From a virus, in IMG/VR virus record IMGVR_UViG_3300004448_000072, positions 1 to 22,550 of that record: DNA of 22,550 bases. One strand, 5' to 3'. Shown here piece after piece: positions 20,761 through 22,550 of the stretch. Under the pieces are notes generated by a model. The model saw only the letters and a program-made list of their open reading frames with translations. It had not been told where the DNA came from and did no database searches. Every line of letters begins with the position of its first letter. Within the stretch, counting starts at the first letter, position 1. The translations under genes and the position numbers were made by a program.

Positions 20761-20897
20761 TTTTTATGGGTTAAGATTTTTAATTCTATTTCCTTTAGCT
20801 TTTGCTCCATACGAACGATTTTAACGCTATCATACTCAATCTGACGTATTATGTCTTTCTTAAGTATTTGTAGTGTTTTTAGGCTTTCTTTAGTCAT
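20757..20897 (-). CDS. Small coiled-coil protein, 46 residues
   Basis: Reading leftward from ATG 20897, which overlaps the nuclease gene stop by 8 bases, the frame gives 46 residues rich in Lys, Glu, Ile and Leu: MTKESLKTLQILKKDIIRQI, then a heptad-like MEQKLKEIELKIL. It looks like one long helix, probably a coiled coil. The TGA overlaps the next ATG. No family is known. Confidence 0.6.
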   Translation of the reverse strand: MTKESLKTLQILKKDIIRQIEYDSVKIVRMEQKLKEIELKILTHKK

Positions 20898-21381
20898 CAT
20901 CAAACATGTTTTTGTTGTGTTCAGCTACAATAGCTAATTGTTCTTCAAATTTAGTTTGATTTTCTATCTTATATGGTAAAAGAAGAGATTTTGGCATTAG
21001 ATAAGCTAGTTTAGCTACTTTGTCCTCTTGAGGATAGTTTAATTTAGGTTTTATATCGTTTGAGTAAATACATCTACGTACGTCTGATGTTAAGAACCAA
21101 TATGGTTTTTCACCATCATAGAACACCATAAAATCCGATTTGGTTACAGATAATCCCGAAGGCTTGTCATTTGATTGAATTTCTAAAAAGAAATTATTAT
21201 GCTTGTTAATTCCTTTGTCAAATTTGCATTCAATTGACACGTTTACTTCGGGAATGTAAATGTCCCAATATTTAAAATACTCTTCCTTTATATATGCTTT
21301 AGGATAAAGCCTTTTAATGTATTTTAATACGGGTTCTTCTAATGCATCACCTATATCCTTTGAGTCTTTAAAATTACTCAT
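20890..21381 (-). CDS. PD-(D/E)XK nuclease-like protein
   Basis: The 163-residue protein carries a PD-(D/E)XK nuclease core. An N-terminal helix holds GDALEEPVLKYIKRL (E15), then FKYWDIYIPEVNVSIECKFD supplies D40 and the E51-x-K53 pair on the next strand. After that come NFFLEIQSNDKPSGLSVTKSDFMVFYD, with the usual later strand and S-D segment, and WFLTSDVRRCI. Such small enzymes act as phage resolvases or restriction-like nucleases. It is the second gene of the - strand operon, 8 bases overlapping the alpha-CTD-like gene. Substrate and role are unknown. Confidence 0.75.
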   Translation of the reverse strand: MSNFKDSKDIGDALEEPVLKYIKRLYPKAYIKEEYFKYWDIYIPEVNVSIECKFDKGINKHNNFFLEIQSNDKPSGLSVTKSDFMVFYDGEKPYWFLTSDVRRCIYSNDIKPKLNYPQEDKVAKLAYLMPKSLLLPYKIENQTKFEEQLAIVAEHNKNMFDDD

Positions 21382-21865
21382 TAGATTGCTTTAAATATGG
21401 TTTGTATCTACTAATGTCCATTTCAAGTCTTAAATTATGTTCGGCTAATGCACATTCAAGTTCTGCAAAGCATTTTTTACCAAACAATCTAATCTTTATT
21501 ATATCTTCTGCTTTCATTTGAACTAAATCAGCAATAGTTTTAACATTTGCTCTTGTTAATCTATTATGTGCCGAATTACTTAACCAAAATTTAGATAATT
21601 TGCTATTTAATAAATCTATCATTTCAGCATCTGTTTTACGCATAGTAACATTATCATTAGTTTTACGAACAACTAAATCATTGTTAATGTTAAATACAGA
21701 TTTGACAAGACTTAAATCTTCTCTTAATGATTTATTTTCTTCTTTAAGTTCAAGTAAAATTTTAGCAATATATTTTTGATAGTCATTTAAAATAACTATG
21801 TTTTTATCTGACTTTTCTTGATATTTAAGAATAATTTCTAAAGCCTTGTTATTGTAGTAATCCAT
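21374..21865 (-). CDS. Protein with RNA polymerase alpha C-terminal-like domain
   Basis: ATG at 21865 gives 163 residues; a TTG 11 codons upstream (21898) is less likely. Residues ~1-65 are helical and charged (KIL-LELKEENKSLRED) and look like a coiled coil. Residues ~95-152 match the alpha-CTD of bacterial RNA polymerase: LSNSAHNRLTRANVKTIADL, VQMKAEDIIKIR, then FGKKCFAELECALAEHNL and LEMD. Aligned with E. coli alpha, R265 is Ser (S98), N268 is kept (N101), C269 is Arg (R102), and G296, K298 and E302 are kept (G129, K131, E135). The fold is therefore likely, but UP-element binding may differ. There is no alpha N-terminal domain. As first gene of the operon it could steer host polymerase; this is inference. 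Confidence 0.8.
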   Translation of the reverse strand: MDYYNNKALEIILKYQEKSDKNIVILNDYQKYIAKILLELKEENKSLREDLSLVKSVFNINNDLVVRKTNDNVTMRKTDAEMIDLLNSKLSKFWLSNSAHNRLTRANVKTIADLVQMKAEDIIKIRLFGKKCFAELECALAEHNLRLEMDISRYKPYLKQSNE

Positions 21866-21911
21866 GTTTTTGTGTTTAAATGAATAATAATTACTCAAAT
21901 GAAAGTAATAT

Positions 21912-21929
21912 TATTTGTAAAAACAAATA
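21912..21929. repeat. Inverted repeat before the alpha-CTD-like gene
   Basis: TATTTGT (21912-21918) and ACAAATA (21923-21929) form a perfect 7-base inverted repeat with a 4-base A spacer, in the leader of the - strand operon. It may be an operator or an mRNA hairpin. The nearby ATTACTTTC (minus strand, 21909-21901) also occurs twice in tandem at 22531-22548. Confidence 0.5.
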
Positions 21930-22036
21930 TTTTATCAAAAATTAGATTTTTCTAAAGCTAATAGATGAAAATATTAGTACATGTAAGGTTAAAGTTATTA
22001 AAAAGTATATCATATGTATGTTTTTTAAATTTTCTG

Positions 22037-22044
22037 CAAAAGTA
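22037..22044 (-). promoter_or_regulatory. Candidate promoter -7 element of the - strand operon
   Basis: On the - strand the bases read TACTTTTG followed by C, a perfect match to TAnnTTTGY. No TTG lies at the usual -33 position. Transcription would begin near 22030 and leave a leader of about 165 bases before the ATG at 21865. Confidence 0.5.
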
Positions 22045-22337
22045 TATAAATACAACTAGATTATTAGATTAGAGATAAGAATGGTAGAACAAAACAAATC
22101 AACCCCCTACCCCCTAAAGGAGATTGATCTGTTAGTTACTACCAAATACAACTGAGTTATTGAGTTATCGATTAAGTGTGGCTAGTTAGCGGTATCAAAT
22201 CATAAAGCCCATACCAACTATTTAAAGTAAAATATCTTCTTAGTTTTCAAAAAGAATTATGTTTTTAGAAAGCTACCGCTTACATCTATGAAGTAAGTAA
22301 AGTAGTAACCTCTTTTATTTTAGGAAAAAGAGAACAT
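22045..22337. other. Intergenic stretch without a convincing gene
   Basis: Only a 24-codon + strand frame (22081-22155, starting MVEQNKSTPYPLKEIDLL) is seen, with no promoter or neighbour to support it. CCCCCTACCCCC at 22103-22114 is unusual in such AT-rich DNA and recalls CCCCTACCC at 19729-19737. AGCGGTA and TACCGCT form a wide inverted pair (about 22189 and 22275). Confidence 0.35.
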
Positions 22338-22377
22338 AAAAAAAACCCTAGCCTCCTTACCAACGACTAAGGTTTTT
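22338..22377 (-). terminator. Intrinsic terminator of the small RNA candidate
   Basis: On the - strand AAAAACCUUAG (22377-22367) pairs with CUAGGGUUUUU (22351-22341), 11 pairs with one G-U, around a 15-base loop. The run of eight U ends at 22338. On the + strand the same stem has a C-A mismatch, so the - strand direction is favoured. Confidence 0.7.
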
Positions 22378-22446
22378 AAAGAACTAGTTAGCTCATTTCT
22401 AGTTTTCTTTAAATGTCTTATGGTAAGAAAGGTATTTTATTGTGAG
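22338..22446 (-). ncRNA. Candidate structured small RNA, about 109 nt
   Basis: On the - strand a perfect -7 element (22459-22452) is followed about 107 nt later by a strong terminator (22377-22338) with no reading frame between. The RNA would fold a first hairpin AACUAG/CUAGUU (22404-22399 with 22387-22382). A 5' segment CCUUUCUUACC (22432-22422) is complementary, apart from one bulge and one G-U pair, to GGUAAGGAGG in the terminator loop (22361-22352). This suggests a pseudoknot or a switch between two folds. It could be a regulatory RNA or an attenuated leader. I do not recognise a family. Confidence 0.5.
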
Positions 22447-22451
22447 CAATG

Positions 22452-22459
22452 CAAATATA
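22452..22459 (-). promoter_or_regulatory. Candidate promoter -7 element of the small RNA
   Basis: The - strand reads TATATTTG followed by C, an exact TAnnTTTGY match. The expected start is near 22446. No -33 TTG is found at the normal distance. Confidence 0.48.
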
Positions 22460-22505
22460 CTAAATAAAAATATAATTACCACTATCAATAGAACTATTAC
22501 TATGA

Positions 22506-22548
22506 GGGAGGGTTAGAGGGGGGGTTAATTATTACTTTCATTACTTTC
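22506..22548 (+). repeat. G-quadruplex-type motif and tandem ATTACTTTC
   Basis: GGG at 22506-22508 and 22510-22512, then seven G at 22518-22524, supply four G3 tracts with loops of 1, 5 and 1 bases. Directly after are two tandem ATTACTTTC units (22531-22539, 22540-22548). This is at the window edge, so its context is cut off. Confidence 0.5.
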
Positions 22549-22550
22549 AA

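Noticed and set aside
22081-22155. 24-codon + strand frame
   Set aside because: Starts with a plausible N-terminus but is isolated, has no promoter and ends early; kept only as a note.

Overview
The window looks like part of a tailed-phage (siphovirus-type) genome or prophage infecting a Bacteroidetes host, most likely a flavobacterium. The grounds are strong AT-richness, several good matches to the Bacteroidetes -7 promoter element TAnnTTTG, A/T-rich translation starts mostly without Shine-Dalgarno sites, and a siphovirus tail module beside an ERF/exonuclease recombination set. No integrase, terminase, portal or capsid gene is in the window, so lifestyle cannot be decided.

Layout. (1) 1-8324, + strand: tail morphogenesis. 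It holds a DUF5675 protein, a helical protein, a putative tail terminator, two related tail-tube-type proteins, a tail assembly chaperone pair joined by a -1 frameshift site, a tape measure protein and a 1029-residue tail-tip protein. (2) 8400-12495, +: ERF annealing protein, PD-(D/E)XK exonuclease, MptE/DUF115-like protein, HNH protein and DnaB-type helicase. (3) 12497-16489, +: secreted transglycosylase, small membrane proteins, a glycosyltransferase, a second PD-(D/E)XK nuclease, a zinc-finger protein, a putative lipoprotein and several unknown small genes, many coupled by ATGA overlaps. (4) 16490-16944: non-coding control region with poly-T tracts, GGGGCAAATTTT repeats, palindromes and promoter-like elements. 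(5) 16945-19465, +: one transcription unit of two small genes, a DUF932 gene, a Gp88-like gene and a small membrane protein, ending in a clear intrinsic terminator. (6) 19466-20059: non-coding stretch, then one small gene whose promoter almost touches its start codon. (7) 21865-20108, - strand: compact operon of small genes led by a protein with an RNA polymerase alpha-CTD-like domain, followed by a PD-(D/E)XK nuclease, small unknowns and a zinc-ribbon protein. (8) 21866-22550: non-coding, with a candidate ~109-nt structured RNA on the - strand and a G-quadruplex-type motif at the edge.

The most striking observation is in region 5. Two sequences that fit the complete hammerhead self-cleaving ribozyme consensus flank the DUF932 gene exactly. 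Each begins on the stop codon of the gene before it, and each has its predicted cleavage site about 31-32 nt before the next start codon. The two copies differ by compensating base-pair changes. If both cut, the polycistronic transcript would release a 971-nt RNA holding only the DUF932 reading frame, with a 5'-OH and a 2',3'-cyclic phosphate. Other notable items are the chaperone frameshift site, the phage alpha-CTD protein lacking the key UP-element arginine, and the - strand RNA candidate. All function calls are from reading the sequence; no searches or folding programs were run.
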